Positions 1-10,240 of a stretch of 64,000 nucleotides of DNA are shown in pieces. This DNA is from Sphingomonas_R arantia. Its GTDB lineage: Bacteria; Pseudomonadota; Alphaproteobacteria; Sphingomonadales; Sphingomonadaceae. The notes beneath the pieces are model-generated. The model was given only the letters and a program-made list of their open reading frames with translations. It did no database searches and was not told where the DNA came from. The translations under genes and the position numbers were made by a program. The stretch spans positions 1 through 64,000 of the forward strand of contig NZ_JBHUGS010000001.1 of assembly GCF_042682045.1 (NCBI RefSeq), in the 5' to 3' direction. Every line of letters begins with the position of its first letter. The first letter of the stretch is position 1.

Positions 1-121
1 ACGGAAGTGGCCTGAATGGCCTGTTTCCGGAGGTTTGCGAGGGTCGTCGAGGGCTAGGGGTTGGTCTTGGAGGTAGGCGAATCACGGCGAAACCTGAGTC
101 GCTCGCCGCCCCTTCACAGGT

Positions 122-192
122 CAGTTCCCCGGCGTAGGCCGGGGTCTAGACGCAGCCGCTTCACCTAGGCCCCGGCCTGCGCCGGGGAACTG
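122..192. repeat. Family B inverted repeat, copy 1
   Basis: A palindrome of about 70 bp. Both arms contain CCCCGGCG..GGCCGGGG-type sequence and begin or end with CAGTTCCCC / GGGGAACTG, separated by a short loop carrying TCTAGACGC and GCTTCACCTAG. Each arm can also fold on itself into a small hairpin. Near-identical copies lie at 4012-4079, 8067-8134 and 62953-63020, with a half copy at 43070-43104. It lies just downstream of the CBS-domain gene's stop codon. No T-run follows it, so I do not call it an intrinsic terminator. Confidence 0.85.
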
Positions 193-210
193 TTAAGGGT
201 GGACGCTCCC

Positions 211-639
211 CTACCCAGCGGTGATGTAATCCCGCAGCGCCGCGGCTTCCGCCTCGATGCCGTCGATGCGGTGTTTCACCAGGTCGCCGATCGAGACGAA
301 GCCGACCATGCGCTCCCCCTCCATCACCGGCAGGTGGCGGATCCGGCGGCGGGTCATCAGCGACAGCGCGGCGAGCACCGGCATGTCGCCCGTTACGGTG
401 ATCGGCGGCGCGGTCATCACCGACTCGGCGGTCCGGTCGATCACCGCCGCGCCCTCCGCCGCCAGGCAATGGACAAGGTCGCGTTCGGACAGAATCCCGA
501 CCACGCGCTCCCCGTCCATCACCGGCACCGCCCCGATCCGGCGCTCGGCCAGGAGGGCAACCACCGCGCGCACGGTCGTATCGACCTGTACCGCAACCAC
601 GTCGCCATCCCGCCCCCGCATCATCCGCGCGATCGTCAT
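211..639 (-). CDS. CBS-domain pair protein
   Basis: A protein of 142 residues made almost entirely of two CBS domains (about residues 8-63 and 72-130). Both halves carry the usual repeated pattern: a hydrophobic strand, then GAVPVMDGERVVGILSERDL in the first and a matching HLPVMEGERMVGFVSIGDL in the second. Stand-alone CBS pairs bind adenine nucleotides and usually act as regulatory or energy-sensing modules; the partner is not evident here. The ATG at 639 is preceded by GGGGAGGATGCGGAG, a good ribosome site. Longer in-frame extensions toward 1029 run across the neighbouring gene and are unlikely. It is divergent from the membrane-protein gene at 757. Confidence 0.85.
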   Translation of the reverse strand: MTIARMMRGRDGDVVAVQVDTTVRAVVALLAERRIGAVPVMDGERVVGILSERDLVHCLAAEGAAVIDRTAESVMTAPPITVTGDMPVLAALSLMTRRRIRHLPVMEGERMVGFVSIGDLVKHRIDGIEAEAAALRDYITAG

Positions 640-756
640 CTCCGCATCCTCCCCTGTCCGGCGCGGCATTGTCCGCGTCCACGGGTTGATGATGCGCCCG
701 CACACGCGATAAGGCCACAGTCTGCACGCATCCGTGCCACCGGCGGAACCAAGCCC

Positions 757-1044
757 ATGGACGATCCACGCAACCGGCTTTCCGATCCGGACTATGCCGC
801 CTTCGCCTGGGGGCGGTATCGCCGGCTGATGCGCTGGATGCTGCTGGCCGCCGCCGTCGCGATAGCCGCTGCGCTGTTCTACCTGCACAGCGCCGGCGCG
901 CCGTTCACCATCGCGCTGGTCATCTCGACCATTGCCGGAGTCGGCGGCGTCGTGCTGCTCGGTGCGGCGCTGATGGGGCTGGCCTTCCTGAGTTCCGGCA
1001 GCGGCCACGATGCCGATGCCGCCATCCACGAGGACGAATCATGA
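757..1044 (+). CDS. Small two-helix membrane protein
   Basis: A 95-residue protein with a charged N-terminus (MDDPRNRLSDPDYAAFAWGR), two hydrophobic segments at about residues 27-45 and 50-75, and an acidic tail (HDADAAIHEDES). No function is recognisable. It overlaps the next gene by four bases (ATGA), so translation is probably coupled with the thioesterase and the SMR exporter that follow. The start is the first ATG that excludes the overlap with the divergent CBS gene. Small inner-membrane proteins of this kind next to yciA occur in sphingomonads, but that is recollection and was not searched. Confidence 0.7.
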   Translation: MDDPRNRLSDPDYAAFAWGRYRRLMRWMLLAAAVAIAAALFYLHSAGAPFTIALVISTIAGVGGVVLLGAALMGLAFLSSGSGHDADAAIHEDES

Positions 1045-1445
1045 CCGACACACCGATCGCCGCAACCGTCGAAACCCGCACCGACGAGCCCGTCCTGCGC
1101 GTCGTCCCCCGCCCGGGCGACATCAACGCCAACGGTCACATCTTCGGCGGCTGGGTGCTCAGCCAGATGGACATCGCCGCCGGGATCGTCGCGGGCCGCA
1201 CCGCCGACGGCGCGGTCGCGACGGTCGCGATCGACGCGATGGCGTTTCTCCAGCCGATCCTGCTGCTCGACGTCATCTCGGTCTATGCCAAGGTCGAACG
1301 CCGCGGCCGCACGTCGATGTCGATCCGGATCGAGGTCGTCGCCAGCCGCGACCGCGGCCGGCGCGAGGTAAAGGTCACCGAAGGCGTCTTCACCTTCGTC
1401 GCGCTCGACGAGAATCACCGCCCGCGCCCGTTGCCGCCGGAATGA
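1041..1445 (+). CDS. yciA: Acyl-CoA thioesterase, YciA-type hotdog fold
   Basis: A 134-residue single hotdog-domain protein. The stretch GDINANGHIFGGWVLSQMD near residue 32 is the conserved active-site region of YciA-like thioesterases; the family hydrolyses acyl-CoA to free acid and CoA and is hexameric. The following AIDAMAFLQPILLLDVISVYAKVERRGRTSM matches the family's central strands. The gene overlaps both neighbours by four bases (ATGA at 1041 and at 1442), giving a tightly coupled three-gene unit. Typical length is about 130 residues, so it looks intact. Confidence 0.9.
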   Translation: MTDTPIAATVETRTDEPVLRVVPRPGDINANGHIFGGWVLSQMDIAAGIVAGRTADGAVATVAIDAMAFLQPILLLDVISVYAKVERRGRTSMSIRIEVVASRDRGRREVKVTEGVFTFVALDENHRPRPLPPE

Positions 1446-1765
1446 TCGCCTGGGGCCTGCTGCTGCTTGGCGGACTGGGGGAGGTGGGTTTCACCACCTG
1501 CCTGCGGTTCGTCGACGGGTTCCGCAACCTGCCCTGGACGCTCGGCTTCCTCGTGTCGGTCGCGTTGTCGATGACATTGCTGGAGGTCGCGGCGCGCACC
1601 ATCCCAATGGGCACCGCCTACGCCGTCTGGGGCGGCATCGGCGCGCTCGGCACCGTGATCGTCGGCATGGTCTGGTTCGGGGAACCGGTCACGCCCGTGC
1701 GGATCGCACTCGTGCTGGGCGTGGTGCTGTGCATCGGCGGGCTGAAGCTGACGTCCGGCAGCTAG
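1442..1765 (+). CDS. SMR-family small multidrug/guanidinium exporter
   Basis: A 107-residue protein with four predicted membrane helices. It has the essential glutamate at residue 14 (LLLLGGLGEVGF) that couples proton antiport to substrate export in the small multidrug resistance family. The motif IPMGTAYAVWGGIGALGTV around residue 57 resembles the SugE/Gdx subgroup, which exports guanidinium, more than EmrE; subgroup assignment is tentative. SMR pumps work as antiparallel dimers, sometimes from paired genes; only one is present here. The start ATG lies within the stop of yciA (ATGA). Confidence 0.88.
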   Translation: MIAWGLLLLGGLGEVGFTTCLRFVDGFRNLPWTLGFLVSVALSMTLLEVAARTIPMGTAYAVWGGIGALGTVIVGMVWFGEPVTPVRIALVLGVVLCIGGLKLTSGS

Positions 1766-1771
1766 CCCGCA

Positions 1772-1815
1772 CCCATCCTGCCCCGATCGCCGTCCGCGGC
1801 GCAGGGCAGGATGGG
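1772..1815. terminator. Convergent-gene hairpin between SMR exporter and ppa
   Basis: CCCATCCTGCCC (1772-1783) pairs perfectly with GGGCAGGATGGG (1804-1815) over 12 bp around a 20-nt loop. It sits seven bases after the exporter stop codon and sixteen before the ppa stop on the other strand, the usual place for a bidirectional terminator. No U-run follows on either strand, so termination is an inference from position and stem strength. Confidence 0.5.
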
Positions 1816-1831
1816 GCCTGGTGTCGGAATA

Positions 1832-2419
1832 CTATTCCTTGATCGGCCGATCGCCCTGCAGCTGCGACCCGGGATTCTCGCCCTTCGCCTTGGCTTCCTT
1901 GGCCGCTTCGATCGCCTCGACGATGATCCGCTTGGCCTCCGCCGTGTCGCCCCACTGGCCGACGCGGACCCACTTCTTCTTCTCCAAATCCTTGTAGTGG
2001 GTGAAGAAGTGCTCGATCTGCTGCATCACGATCTCGGGCATGTCCGAGCTTTCGGTGATCTTGCTGTAGTAGGGGAACGTCGCGTCCACCGGCACGGTCA
2101 GCAGCTTCTCGTCGCCGCCGGCCTCGTCCTCCAGCTTCAGCACCGCGATCGGCCGCACGCGCACCACCGAACCCGGGATGAACGGCGAACGGGCCACCAC
2201 CAGCGCGTCGAGCGGATCGCCGTCGGGCGACAGCGTGTGCGGCACGAAGCCGTAGTTCGCCGGATAGCGCATCGGCGTGTGCAGGATGCGATCGACGAAC
2301 AGCGCGCCCGACTTCTTGTCGAACTCGTACTTCACCGGCTCACCCCCAACGGGCACCTCGATGATGACGTTGAGGCTGTGCGGCGGATCATCGCCGATCG
2401 GGATATATTCGATGTTCAT
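1832..2419 (-). CDS. ppa: Inorganic pyrophosphatase
   Basis: A 195-residue family I soluble inorganic pyrophosphatase. It hydrolyses pyrophosphate to two phosphates in the cytoplasm and so drives nucleic-acid, tRNA-charging and activation reactions. The metal-binding signature DGDPLD is followed by ALVVARSPFIPGSVVRVRPI, and YEFDKKSGALFVDRILHT and YPANYGFVPHT are the conserved substrate-pocket segments. The start at 2419 (MNIEYIPIG) was chosen because homologues begin there; the 20-residue upstream extension looks non-coding. The C-terminus is slightly longer than usual and lysine/glutamate rich. Confidence 0.95.
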   Translation of the reverse strand: MNIEYIPIGDDPPHSLNVIIEVPVGGEPVKYEFDKKSGALFVDRILHTPMRYPANYGFVPHTLSPDGDPLDALVVARSPFIPGSVVRVRPIAVLKLEDEAGGDEKLLTVPVDATFPYYSKITESSDMPEIVMQQIEHFFTHYKDLEKKKWVRVGQWGDTAEAKRIIVEAIEAAKEAKAKGENPGSQLQGDRPIKE

Positions 2420-2597
2420 GGGCAGGGGAGTATCGCGGCCCCCGTCTACGCTCAAGCACCATTTAACTGCTTTCTGCACCAGTCATCTGGTATCCGGAAC
2501 GGATTGTAGGAAACGAACCCGCCGGTCGTACGACTCTGGCCAGCGGCGCACAAATGGTTCCCCGTTCCCCCGATCCGTTCTAGGACGCGGACCGACC

Positions 2598-3881
2598 ATG
2601 ACCAAGATCGCCACACCCCGCCCGATCCGCGGCACCCAGGACATGCTGGGCGAGACCGCGGACCGTTTCCACCACGTCGTCGACATGTTCGACCGCGTCC
2701 GCCGGCTCTACGGGTTCCGCCGGGTCGAGATCCCGGTCTTCGAATCGACCGCCGTCTTCGCGCGCTCGCTGGGCGAGACGACCGACGTCGTGTCGAAGGA
2801 GATGTATTCGTTCGACGATCGCGGCGGCGAATCGCTGACTCTCCGCCCCGAATTCACCGCCGGCCTGGCGCGCGCCTACCTGACCGAGGGCTGGCAGCAG
2901 CATGCCCCATTGAAGGCCGCGGTCCACGGCCCGGTGTTCCGCTACGAACGCCCGCAAAAGGGCCGCTTCCGCCAGTTCCACCAGGTCGATGCAGAGATCA
3001 TCGGCGCCGCCGAACCCGCCGCCGACGTCGAGCTGCTGAGCTTCGCGGACCAGCTCCTCCGCGAACTGAAGATCGCGGACGGCGTCACGCTGCAACTCAA
3101 CACGCTGGGGGATGCCGCCACGCGCGATGCCTGGCGCGCCGCACTGGTCGCGCATTTCGAGGCGCACCGCGGCGACCTGTCGGAGGACAGCCTCGTCCGG
3201 CTCGCCAAGAACCCGATGCGTATCCTCGACAGCAAGGACCCGCGCGACCGCCCGATCGCCGACGCCGCTCCCGGCATAGACGACTATATGTCGGCGGAGG
3301 CCGGCGCGTTCTTCGAGGCCGTCACCCACGGGCTCGAGGCGTCCGGCCTCGCCTGGACCCGCAACGCCCGCCTCGTCCGCGGGCTCGATTACTACCGTCA
3401 CACCGCGTTCGAATTCGTCACGGACCGGCTCGGCGCGCAGGGCACTGTCCTCGCCGGCGGCCGCTACGACGGCCTGATCGAGACGCTCGGCGGCCCGCAC
3501 ACCCCCGCGGTCGGCTGGGCCGCGGGGATCGAGCGGTTGGGGATGCTGATCGACGCGCCTGCTACGCCCGGAATCGCGTTGGCCGTCATTCCCGATCGGC
3601 CGGAACTCGCGGACGACGCTGCCCGTGTGACGACACGGCTTCGCAACCAGGGCGTGATCGTCGACAATGCCTATCGCGGGAATGCCAGGCGACAGGTCGA
3701 GCTTGCCCGCAAACGCGGCCTGAACGGGGCCATCATCGTTCGCGGAAGCCCCGAACAAGCGGGCGGCACGCACCTCTCCTATTTTGAGACCAATGCTGCC
3801 AAGCAGGACGAAGTTCGAGAGATCGTCATAGCGGCGTTCCGCCCCGATTTTCCATTCTTGGCCACTGGCTCGAACGAGTAA
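2598..3881 (+). CDS. hisS: Histidyl-tRNA synthetase
   Basis: A 427-residue class II synthetase that charges tRNA-His with histidine. Visible family marks are PIRGTQDML at the N-terminus, motif 2 (FRYERPQKGRFRQFHQVD), the histidine-binding HisA motif (LVRGLDYYRHTAFEF) and motif 3 (GGRYDGL followed by GWAAGIERL). The C-terminal part is the anticodon-binding domain. The start MTKIATPRPIRGTQD at 2598 fits family length; a longer upstream open frame overlaps divergent ppa and was rejected. Codon use matches the neighbours. Confidence 0.96.
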   Translation: MTKIATPRPIRGTQDMLGETADRFHHVVDMFDRVRRLYGFRRVEIPVFESTAVFARSLGETTDVVSKEMYSFDDRGGESLTLRPEFTAGLARAYLTEGWQQHAPLKAAVHGPVFRYERPQKGRFRQFHQVDAEIIGAAEPAADVELLSFADQLLRELKIADGVTLQLNTLGDAATRDAWRAALVAHFEAHRGDLSEDSLVRLAKNPMRILDSKDPRDRPIADAAPGIDDYMSAEAGAFFEAVTHGLEASGLAWTRNARLVRGLDYYRHTAFEFVTDRLGAQGTVLAGGRYDGLIETLGGPHTPAVGWAAGIERLGMLIDAPATPGIALAVIPDRPELADDAARVTTRLRNQGVIVDNAYRGNARRQVELARKRGLNGAIIVRGSPEQAGGTHLSYFETNAAKQDEVREIVIAAFRPDFPFLATGSNE

Positions 3882-3895
3882 TGTCGACCCAGGTC

Positions 3896-3963
3896 CGTAC
3901 CCCCGCGCAGGCGGGGGTCCAGCTCCACGCTCAGACCTGGATCCCCGCCTGCGCGGGGATACG
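3896..3963. repeat. Family C inverted repeat, copy 1
   Basis: A palindrome of about 68 bp. Its arms start CGTACCCCCGCGCAGGCGGG and end with the complementary CCCGCCTGCGCGGGGATACG, around a loop reading CCAGCTCCACGCTCAGACCTGG. Other copies: 8182-8249, 34861-34928, and half copies at 43120-43171 and 63037-63073. It lies just downstream of hisS and is followed by a family B copy. Confidence 0.85.
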
Positions 3964-4011
3964 CGAGGGCGGCGAACGCACTCGACACGCCAACGCATAC
4001 TCTTCCATTGA

Positions 4012-4079
4012 CAGTTCCCCGGCGAAGGCCGGGGCCTAGACGCCACCGCTTCACCTAGGCCCCGGCCTCCGCCGGGGCA
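4012..4079. repeat. Family B inverted repeat, copy 2
   Basis: Same layout as the copy at 122-192: a CCCCGGCGAAGGCCGGGG arm, a loop with CCTAGACGC and GCTTCACCTAG, then the inverted arm. It lies 55 bp upstream of prfA, so the prfA promoter or leader must run through or around it. Confidence 0.85.
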
Positions 4080-4134
4080 CACCCGACCAACTCACGCGTT
4101 CGCCGCCAGACAGACCACCGGAACCCCCCACCGC

Positions 4135-6234
<2,100 letters not shown>

Positions 6235-6535
6235 GGTCACATCCCCACCGAACCCGAATTCCGCCCGCACCCCCGTAATTCCGCTTGGAATCGGCTTCGG
6301 ACCTGCCTAGAGGTTGTACGGGGATCAGGTTCCAGCGGCGGATGACGCCCGGACATGGTCGCCACCACCCCTATCTGCACCGTCGCCTCTGTCCGGGGCG
6401 CGGACAGGCGAAGGGCCGAAGCGTCTGCGGTCACCGGATCGCATCACTGCTCCGGACGGTGCCGGCACACTCCACGGGATGGGCCCGGCATGACGAAGTG
6501 GTGAGAAACATCCCACGTACGACAAGGACAGCGAC
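6235..6535. other. Intergenic region prmC to DUF4167 gene
   Basis: About 300 bp without a convincing gene on either strand. There is no repeat family here and no clear terminator after prmC. The only functional site I can support is the ribosome site (CAAGGACAGCGAC) immediately before the TTG start of the DUF4167 gene. The promoter of that gene presumably lies here but no strong -35/-10 pair stands out. Confidence 0.5.
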
Positions 6536-7867
6536 TTGATCAACAATCGCCAGAACGGCCGCCGTGGCCGTGGCCGCAACGGTGTGCGTCCCCAGGGCAG
6601 CGGCAGTGGCGGGGGGACCGGTCGGCCCGAACAGGGCAACCGGATCGACAATCGCGCGCGCGGCAACGCAGCGCAGCTGCTCGAAAAGTACAAGGCGCTG
6701 GCCCGCGACGCGCAGATGGCCAGCGACCGCGTCATGACCGAATATTATCTCCAGTTCGCCGACCATTATTTCCGCGTGCTGGCCGATACCCGCGCGCGCA
6801 TGGACGAACAGCGCCGCCCCCAGGGCGAGCCGCAGGGCGCCAACAGCTACCAAGACGATGACTACGCCGACGACGGCGAAGGCGACATCACCGACAGCTT
6901 CGACGATCCGCGCCCGGACCAGCAGCCGCGTTATCAGGACCGCCAGGACCGCGGCCAGAACGGCCAAGATCGTGGCCAGAATGGCGGCCAGCAGGGCCAG
7001 GACCGCAACCGCGGCGACGGCCAGGGCTACCAGCGCAACGGCAACGGCCAGGACCGCGGCAACGACCGCCAGGATCGCAACCGCGACGGCAACGGTCAGG
7101 GTAACCAGCAGGGCTATCAGGATCGCGGCCCCCGCCAGGACCGCCAGCAGGCCGACGGCCAGGACCAGAACGGCTACGCCCAGGATCGGGGCCCCCGCCC
7201 CGACCGCGGCGACCGTCAGGATCGCCAGGACCGCCCGCGCCGCGACGGCCAGCAGGACGGTCAGCGCCAGGACCGCGGCCCGCGCCAGCGCGACGACGGT
7301 CAGGAACGCGGCAACGAAGGCCAGACCTACCGCACGATCCGTGCCGAGGGCCGCGCCGAAGGCCCCACCGACCGCGACCAGCAGGATGGCGCGGACCGCA
7401 CCTCCACGCGCCCGTCGTCCGATCGCGGCCCCGTCGCCTCGCCGCTCGCCGCGTCGCAGCCGGCCCCCCAGCCGATGCAGCACGCCGCCCAGCCGTCCGG
7501 CGAGACCGGCGAAGCGGCCCCCCGCCGCCTGCGCACCCGCCGCCCCGCGTCGGATGTGGCGCAGCCGGACCTGATGCCGCCGGTCGAGGCCGCGCCCGCG
7601 CCGGCGCCGATGGCCGCACCGGAAGAGGCCACCGCCGAAGCCCCGCGCCGCGGTCGCCCGCGCACCCGCGCCGCGGCCGCGACCGAGACGGACGAACGGA
7701 TCGACCAGCTCGCGCTGCCGCCTGCCTTCCTCTCCACCCCGGCCGCCGCGGAGCCCGCCCCCCGCCCCGAACCGGTCACCGCCGATGCCGGCGCGACCGA
7801 AGACAAGCCCCGCCGCCGCCGCCGCCCCCGCGCGGAGATCGACGACACCGGCGACGTCGCCGCCTGA
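6536..7867 (+). CDS. DUF4167-domain protein with long disordered tail
   Basis: A 443-residue protein. Residues 1-85 form the DUF4167 domain of alphaproteobacteria (MINNRQNGRRGRGRNGVRPQ, then AAQLLEKYKALARDAQMASDRVMTEYYLQFADHYFRVL), whose basic N-terminus suggests nucleic-acid binding; the role is not established. Residues of about 110-265 are almost only D, R, Q, N and G in repeated QDR/GQ units. The C-terminus is A/P-rich with R-rich patches (RRLRTRRP, RRRRRPR). The start is TTG at 6536 with AAGGAC eight bases upstream. It is followed by a strong terminator and appears monocistronic. Confidence 0.85.
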   Translation: MINNRQNGRRGRGRNGVRPQGSGSGGGTGRPEQGNRIDNRARGNAAQLLEKYKALARDAQMASDRVMTEYYLQFADHYFRVLADTRARMDEQRRPQGEPQGANSYQDDDYADDGEGDITDSFDDPRPDQQPRYQDRQDRGQNGQDRGQNGGQQGQDRNRGDGQGYQRNGNGQDRGNDRQDRNRDGNGQGNQQGYQDRGPRQDRQQADGQDQNGYAQDRGPRPDRGDRQDRQDRPRRDGQQDGQRQDRGPRQRDDGQERGNEGQTYRTIRAEGRAEGPTDRDQQDGADRTSTRPSSDRGPVASPLAASQPAPQPMQHAAQPSGETGEAAPRRLRTRRPASDVAQPDLMPPVEAAPAPAPMAAPEEATAEAPRRGRPRTRAAAATETDERIDQLALPPAFLSTPAAAEPAPRPEPVTADAGATEDKPRRRRRPRAEIDDTGDVAA

Positions 7868-7876
7868 ACCCAAACG

Positions 7877-7914
7877 AGAAGGGGCGGTGCATCCAACGAT
7901 GCACCGCCCCTTTT
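7877..7914 (+). terminator. Rho-independent terminator of the DUF4167 gene
   Basis: A perfect 12-bp stem, GGGGCGGTGCAT (7881-7892) with ATGCACCGCCCC (7899-7910), has a six-base loop and is followed directly by TTTTCT. It starts 13 bases after the stop codon. This is the cleanest intrinsic terminator in the window. Confidence 0.92.
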
Positions 7915-8066
7915 CTATGTTGCGCCCGAGCCGCGGGGCCTGAACCGATCCAACGCCCCGTCCTGGCATACGCCTCGGCCCGGCAGATGCGATCCGGGCC
8001 ATTGATGGTCACGCGGTGCGGGCCGCTGCCCTATCTAGCGGCTTGGACAAGTAGAGCGACGATGTC

Positions 8067-8134
8067 GTTCCCCGGCGAAGGCCGGGGCCTGGGCGCAGCG
8101 GTTGCGTCGAGGCCCCGGCCTCCGCCGGGGAACG
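8067..8134. repeat. Family B inverted repeat, copy 3
   Basis: Arms CGTTCCCCGGCGAAGGCCGG and the inverted CCGGCCTCCGCCGGGGAACG around a loop with GGGCGCAGCGGTTGCGTCGAG. It lies in the 370-bp gap between the DUF4167 terminator and the broken GNAT gene and is followed by a family C copy. Confidence 0.85.
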
Positions 8135-8181
8135 GTTAAGGTAGAGTTGGCGGCGCCGCATCGAGTGCGTTCACCACTCTC

Positions 8182-8249
8182 GCGTATCCCCGCGCAGGCG
8201 GGGATCCAGGTCTGAGCGTGGAGCTGGCCCCCGCCTACGCGGGGGTACG
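8182..8249. repeat. Family C inverted repeat, copy 2
   Basis: It is in the opposite orientation to the copy at 3896: it begins CGTATCCCCGCGCAGGCGGG, has the loop CCAGGTCTGAGCGTGGAGCTGG in reverse complement, and ends CGGGGGTACG. It directly precedes the 3' end of the minus-strand GNAT gene. Confidence 0.85.
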
Positions 8250-8290
8250 GATGTGTGTTGCGGGCGGGGCACGCATCCCAGAACCAAAAA

Positions 8291-8773
8291 CTACCCCGCC
8301 GCCAACCGCTCCAGTGCCGCGCCCTCGATCCGCCAAGGCTGCCACCCGGTCGAAGGCCGCGCCCCGATCGCCTCGTAAAACCCCGCCGCGGTCTCGTTCC
8401 AGTCCAGCACCGCCCAGTCGATCCGCGCACAATCGCGCCGCACGGCCTCCCGCGCCAGCGCCCGGAACAACGCCTTGCCCGCCCCGGTCCCGCGCGCCAC
8501 GTCCGCCACGAACAGATCCTCCAGATACAGGCTCGGCCGCCCCGTCCACGTCGAATAGGTCTGGAACCACAAGGCGACCCCCACCACCGCCCCGTCCAGC
8601 ACCGCGACATGCGCAAACACCTACGCGCCCTCGCCAAACAGGGTCTCGCGCAAAGACGCCACGGTCGCCCGCACCGCATCCGGCTCCCGCTCATACACCG
8701 CCAGCGCCACGATCAGCGCCAGCACCGCCTCCACGTCACCCGGTTCCACCCGCCTGATCGTCACGTCCGGCAT
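8291..8773 (-). pseudogene. GNAT acetyltransferase interrupted by an in-frame amber codon
   Basis: Read from the ATG at 8773, the frame encodes a normal GNAT N-terminus (MPDVTIRRVEPGDVEAVLAL and on to LRETLFGEGA), meets TAG at 8621-8623, and continues in the same frame as VFAHVAVLDGAVVGVALWF to a stop at 8291. Together this is about 160 residues, the usual length. The acetyl-CoA loop region (VARGTGAGKALFRALAREA) lies in the second part. The family acetylates small molecules or proteins; no substrate can be named. A single base change (for example GAG to TAG) would explain it. A sequencing error, recent inactivation or stop readthrough cannot be separated from the sequence alone. Confidence 0.85.
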
Positions 8774-8924
8774 GCCGTCCTCCTCGTTCTGCCGAGCACG
8801 GGCACCGATCCCGCCCTCACCTTCGACCGGACGTCACTCTGGAGACGGATCGCAATCCATTCCAAGCTGCCCGGACCCAGGCCAAGCCCGCAGGATATCC
8901 GGCCACTCACAACCGCAGTGCGCG

Positions 8925-10088
8925 CTACTCCGCCGCCTGCACCACCACCGTCTGCGCGGCCAAGGCCTCCGCGGCCAGCTCCGCCGCCGCTTCCGCCGCC
9001 TCGATCTCGGCCGCCTTGGCCTCGACCAGCCGGACGATATGGTCGACCATGCCCTCGTCCTGCACCGTGTGGTCGGTGATGCCCGACAGATACACCATGT
9101 GCTTGCCCGCACCGCCGCCGGTCAGGCCGATGTCCGTCTCGCGCGCCTCGCCCGGGCCGTTCACGACGCAGCCCAGCACCGACAGCGACAGCGGCGTCGC
9201 GATATGGCTCAGCCGCGCCTCCAGCGCCTCGACCGTGCGGATCACGTCGAAGCCCTGCCGTGCGCAGGACGGGCACGACACCACGCGCACGCCGCGTGTC
9301 CGAATGCCGAGCGCCTTCAGTATCTCGTAACCGACCCGCACTTCCTCCTCGGGCTCGGCCGACAGCGAGACGCGGATCGTATCGCCGATCCCGAACCACA
9401 GCAGCGATCCCATCCCGATCGACGACTTCACCGTCCCGCCGATCAGTCCACCCGCCTCGGTGATGCCCAGATGCAGCGGGCAATCGACCTGTTCGGCCAG
9501 CTGCTGATACGCCGCCACCGCCAGGAACAGGTCGGACGCCTTCACCGCGACCTTGTATTCATGAAAATCATGGTCCTGCAGCAGCTTGATATGGTCCATC
9601 GCGCTCTCGACCAGCGCGTCCGGGCACGGCTCGCCATATTTCTCGAGCAGATGCCGCTCCAGGCTGCCGCCGTTCACGCCGATCCGAATCGAACAGCCAT
9701 TCGCCTTCGCCGCCCGCACGACCTCGGCCACGCGCGCGCTCGACCCGATATTGCCGGGGTTGATCCGCAGGCACGCAGCACCCGCATCCGCCGCCTCCAG
9801 CGCACGTTTATAGTGGAAATGGATGTCCGCCACGATCGGCACCTTGGCCGCCCGCACGATCTGCTTCAGCGCGACCGCCGACTCCACGTCGGGAACCGAC
9901 ACGCGCACGATGTCGACGCCCACCTCCTCGCACCGCCGGATCTGGTCCACGGTGGCGCGCACGTCGGTGGTCGGCGTGTTGGTCATGGTCTGCACCGACA
10001 CCGGCGCATCGCCCCCGACGGGGACTTTCCCCACCATGATCTGGCGGGACGGACGACGGACGATATCGCGCCACGGACGGAGGGACAT
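8925..10088 (-). CDS. ispG: 4-hydroxy-3-methylbut-2-enyl-diphosphate synthase
   Basis: A 387-residue IspG (GcpE), the penultimate enzyme of the MEP isoprenoid pathway. It converts methylerythritol cyclodiphosphate to HMBPP using a 4Fe-4S cluster. The cluster cysteines are visible in CPSCARQGFD and LGCVVNGPGEA, with the conserved glutamate soon after. The N-terminal TIM-barrel part (VQTMTNTPTTDV, DIVRVSVPD, RINPGNIG) is complete. An A/E-rich C-terminal extension of about 35 residues (EAKAAEIEAAEAAAELAAEA) goes beyond the usual end and is probably a helix without catalytic role. Confidence 0.96.
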   Translation of the reverse strand: MSLRPWRDIVRRPSRQIMVGKVPVGGDAPVSVQTMTNTPTTDVRATVDQIRRCEEVGVDIVRVSVPDVESAVALKQIVRAAKVPIVADIHFHYKRALEAADAGAACLRINPGNIGSSARVAEVVRAAKANGCSIRIGVNGGSLERHLLEKYGEPCPDALVESAMDHIKLLQDHDFHEYKVAVKASDLFLAVAAYQQLAEQVDCPLHLGITEAGGLIGGTVKSSIGMGSLLWFGIGDTIRVSLSAEPEEEVRVGYEILKALGIRTRGVRVVSCPSCARQGFDVIRTVEALEARLSHIATPLSLSVLGCVVNGPGEARETDIGLTGGGAGKHMVYLSGITDHTVQDEGMVDHIVRLVEAKAAEIEAAEAAAELAAEALAAQTVVVQAAE

Positions 10089-10151
10089 GGGTTTTCCCGG
10101 ATGGTTGGTGTGACCCTCATATAGCGGAGGGCAGGCGAAAGCCCAAGCAAA

Positions 10152-10199
10152 GCCCCCTCCCTTTCAAGGGAGGGGGTTGGGGGTGGGTGCAACAGCACC
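10152..10199. repeat. Family A half element, CCCTTTCAAGGG subtype
   Basis: A GCCCCCTCCCTTTCAAGGG hairpin followed by AGGGGGTTGGGGGTGGGTGC and AACAGCACC. Its inverted partner is missing. A complete element of the second subtype starts 42 bp on, the same order as at 31663/31835 and 36542/36676. It lies in the leader of ispG (minus strand). Confidence 0.85.
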
Positions 10200-10240
10200 C
10201 CACACGCACCGTATCAGACACACCGAACCGCGATCCCATC

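Noticed and set aside
1..121. A possible gene fragment at the left edge
   Set aside because: No frame with recognisable protein features; too short to judge.
6431..8002. A 523-codon open frame antisense to the DUF4167 gene, rich in A, V and L
   Set aside because: Its apparent membrane-like composition is the reverse complement of the D/R/Q/G repeat tract; no start signals.
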